From Candidatus Gastranaerophilales bacterium (GTDB lineage: Bacteria > Cyanobacteriota > Vampirovibrionia > Gastranaerophilales > CAJFVJ01), in contig JAQUTS010000112.1 in assembly GCA_028694275.1 (NCBI GenBank), positions 1 through 5,834 on the forward strand: 5,834 bases of DNA. The letters are read 5' to 3'. The notes under the pieces are model-generated. The model ran no database searches. It saw only the letters and a list, made by a program, of their open reading frames with translations, and was not told the DNA's origin. The translations under genes and the position numbers were made by a program. How positions within the stretch are numbered: the first letter of the stretch is position 1; every line of letters starts with the position of its first letter. This document shows, one piece after another, positions 4,177-5,834 of this stretch.

Positions 4177-5834
4177 ATGGCAGACAATAATCTTGAGACA
4201 CAAACAATAATTCCGGAGCAAGCAAAGAAAATTGCTCTGGCAAGAATGGATTTAGTTCATCAGTGGAGAGAGTTTCGTCGAAAAGTCAAAAACAAGATGC
4301 AAGCAGATTACGATTTTGTTCAAATGCACAATTCTTCAGACGCTCATCTTCGAAAAATCCTCGGAACAATCTCTCGTGGTTCACTTCACAGGTGGCAATC
4401 AAAATTAAATGACACGGAAGATTACACAAAACTTCTTCCGCAGTACAAATATTCGAGCATTAATGACTATCGCACCTGTCTTACAGATGAAGAAATCAAA
4501 ATTTTCATGAGTCTTCTGCTTCACCCGAACAGAATTTCAATTGGCAAAGCAATTTCTCTCACAAAATACAATCTGCAACAAAAAAATCAGAGCTTCATTC
4601 CTGCCGATGTCACTTTTAGAAGATATGCAAAGTGGTTTAAGGACAACAATTTTGATAAATGGGTCCTTATGCGTGACGGTGAAAAAGCTCTTGCAGATAA
4701 GGTTGAGCCATATTTGAAACGCGATGCCTCACTTTTAGAAGTTGGAGATGTTTTGGTCGCAGATGGACATAGATTAAATTTCCAAGTGATAAATCCATTC
4801 ACAGGAAAACCAATTCGAGCAATGCTTGTAGGATTTCTTGACTGGAAATCCACAGCTTTGGTCGGATATGAAATTATGCTTGAAGAAAATACTCAGTGCA
4901 TTGCCTCTGCACTTCGACAATCAATTTTGAATCTTGATATGATTCCGAAAATAGTTTATCAAGATAACGGAAGAGCTTTCAGAGCAAAGTATTTTACCGA
5001 TGATAGAGGTTTTAATGAACTTGGATTTTCAGGACTATATTCAAAACTTGGAATTCAAACTGTTTTTGCTCGTCCTTACAATGCCCGATCAAAAGTTATC
5101 GAAAGATTTTTTAAAGAATTTCAAGAAGGCTTTGAAAGACTGCTACCATCTTTTATAGGTTCTTCGATTGATAACAAACCTGCATATTTGATGCGGAATG
5201 AAAAGTTTCACAAAAATATTCACAACGAATATATTCCAACAATTGAAGAAACTATCAAAATGATAAATATGTGGTTAGATTTCAAAAATTCTCAACCTTG
5301 CTCGAACGCACCAAATAAAAGTATTTCAGAAGTTTTGGATGAGCGAAAAACACAAAGCATCAATCCTGATACTCTGAATGACCTGATGCTTGCTACCGAG
5401 GTTAAAACTATTCAGCGTAACGGAATTCGCTTTTTGAACTGTGATTATTTTGATGACAGACTTTATGGATTGAAAAGCAAGGTCCTTATAAAATACAGCC
5501 TGTTTGATCTCTCCCAAATAATGGTACACACAACACAGGGCGAGTTTCTTTGTATCGCCAAAAGAGTTGCAATGACCCATCCGATGGCGAAAATTCTCGG
5601 AGACGTGAAAGATTTGGAAGATTACAAACAAAAAATTCAAAAACAGCAAAAACTGCGGAGGAAAAGTTTGAATTCGGTGAAAAATTATTTGCCGAAAGAG
5701 GATATTAAATTCCTTGAAACGCAGATGAATGCAGAGATTGTCATCGATGCAAAGGTTGAAATTATACATCCACCAAAACAAATTAATGGGCGACCAATTT
5801 TTAAAAATAATTTTGAAAAATACGAATGGCTAGA
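4177..5834 (+). CDS. MuA-like DDE transposase (3' end outside window)
   Basis: The 552 visible residues form a MuA-family DDE recombinase, which binds the element's ends and performs donor cleavage and strand transfer. The N-terminal part (1 to about 185) holds DNA-binding modules, including a helix-turn-helix-like stretch near 57-76. The RNase H-like catalytic core (about 188-330) has D196 in VLVADGH, D263 in VYQDNGRAF and E309 in ARSKVIERFF; the D-D spacing of 67 residues equals that of Mu (D269, D336). The GLYSKLGIQTVF and later FIGSS-DNKPAY segments follow the MuA layout. A Mu-type C-terminal beta-barrel fits about 405-470 (NGIRFLNCDYF, GLKSKVLIKY), followed by a basic, helical KQKIQKQQKLRRK stretch. 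MuA has 663 residues, so about 100 may be missing. ATG 4177 has AGAGG seven bases upstream; in-frame ATG 4147, directly after a TGA, is an alternative with a weaker site. No internal stop or frameshift is seen, so it looks intact. Confidence 0.92.
   Translation, partial: MADNNLETQTIIPEQAKKIALARMDLVHQWREFRRKVKNKMQADYDFVQMHNSSDAHLRKILGTISRGSLHRWQSKLNDTEDYTKLLPQYKYSSINDYRTCLTDEEIKIFMSLLLHPNRISIGKAISLTKYNLQQKNQSFIPADVTFRRYAKWFKDNNFDKWVLMRDGEKALADKVEPYLKRDASLLEVGDVLVADGHRLNFQVINPFTGKPIRAMLVGFLDWKSTALVGYEIMLEENTQCIASALRQSILNLDMIPKIVYQDNGRAFRAKYFTDDRGFNELGFSGLYSKLGIQTVFARPYNARSKVIERFFKEFQEGFERLLPSFIGSSIDNKPAYLMRNEKFHKNIHNEYIPTIEETIKMINMWLDFKNSQPCSNAPNKSISEVLDERKTQSINPDTLNDLMLATEVKTIQRNGIRFLNCDYFDDRLYGLKSKVLIKYSLFDLSQIMVHTTQGEFLCIAKRVAMTHPMAKILGDVKDLEDYKQKIQKQQKLRRKSLNSVKNYLPKEDIKFLETQMNAEIVIDAKVEIIHPPKQINGRPIFKNNFEKYEWL

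Larger units (their letters stand above)
2700..5834 (+). mobile_element. Mu-type transposable element, one end and transposase gene (continues beyond window)
   Basis: The inferred element spans the phased repeat array, about 1.3 kb of AT-rich DNA and the MuA-like transposase gene, and runs off the right edge. The left limit is tentative, with 5'-TGTG at 2700 the best candidate. It sits about 190 bp beyond the 3' end of tRNA-Asp, in an intergenic region, and interrupts no visible gene. Composition supports an insert: the gene-free part is far more AT-rich (some 60-base lines have only 8-11 G or C) than the flanking chromosomal genes. A transposable prophage, a Mu-like transposon or a defective remnant are all possible; a MuB-like ATPase gene next to the transposase would be expected outside the window. 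Confidence 0.55.

Noticed and set aside
3950..4243. 97-codon minus-strand open frame
   Set aside because: It overlaps the first 67 bases of the transposase gene on the opposite strand and shows no domain; most likely chance.
4587..4853. 88-codon minus-strand open frame
   Set aside because: Fully inside and antisense to the transposase catalytic core; a shadow of that gene.
5326..5781. 151-codon minus-strand open frame
   Set aside because: Fully antisense to the C-terminal part of the transposase; long only because of the codon pattern of the real gene.

Overview
The window is about 5.8 kb of low-GC bacterial chromosome. A conserved housekeeping and flagellar segment (about 1-2550) abuts what looks like one end of a Mu-type transposable element (about 2690 to the right edge, continuing outside the window). 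The flagellin, a FliA-type promoter, a CCA-encoding tRNA-Asp and the low GC point to a motile, low-GC bacterium. A Vampirovibrionia/Melainabacteria-like or Firmicutes-like host is possible, but I cannot assign a lineage from this sequence.

Left part. On the minus strand an overlapping pair is read leftwards: rsmE (16S rRNA m3U1498 methyltransferase), then a CCA-adding enzyme/poly(A) polymerase-family gene cut by the left edge. Divergently, a complete flagellin gene lies on the plus strand behind a good sigma-28 promoter and a strong Shine-Dalgarno, and ends in a clear intrinsic terminator, so it is probably monocistronic. Next come a near-consensus sigma-70 promoter, a tRNA-Asp(GTC) with encoded CCA, and a tRNA terminator.

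Right part. About 45 bp past the tRNA terminator there is an exact 20-bp tandem duplication. From about 2692 a series of five or six TTGCA-type repeats follows, spaced 20-23 bp apart, which is about two helical turns. I read this as the transposase-binding end of the element, with TGTGCCCGCA at 2700 as a possible terminus. About 1.3 kb of very AT-rich, essentially gene-free DNA follows. It holds a decayed reading frame with a diverged second copy 227 bp downstream, and a cluster of TGACA/TGTCA motifs up to the start of the next gene. That gene, open at the right edge (552 codons visible), is a MuA-like DDE transposase with an intact catalytic triad (D196, D263, E309) and a Mu-type C-terminal barrel.

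The most unusual parts are the phased repeat array, the absence of a recognisable repressor or cargo gene between the end and the transposase, and the decayed repeats and TGACA cluster in that gap. The element's other genes (typically a MuB-like ATPase) and its other end lie outside the window, so its identity as a transposable phage or a transposon is open.
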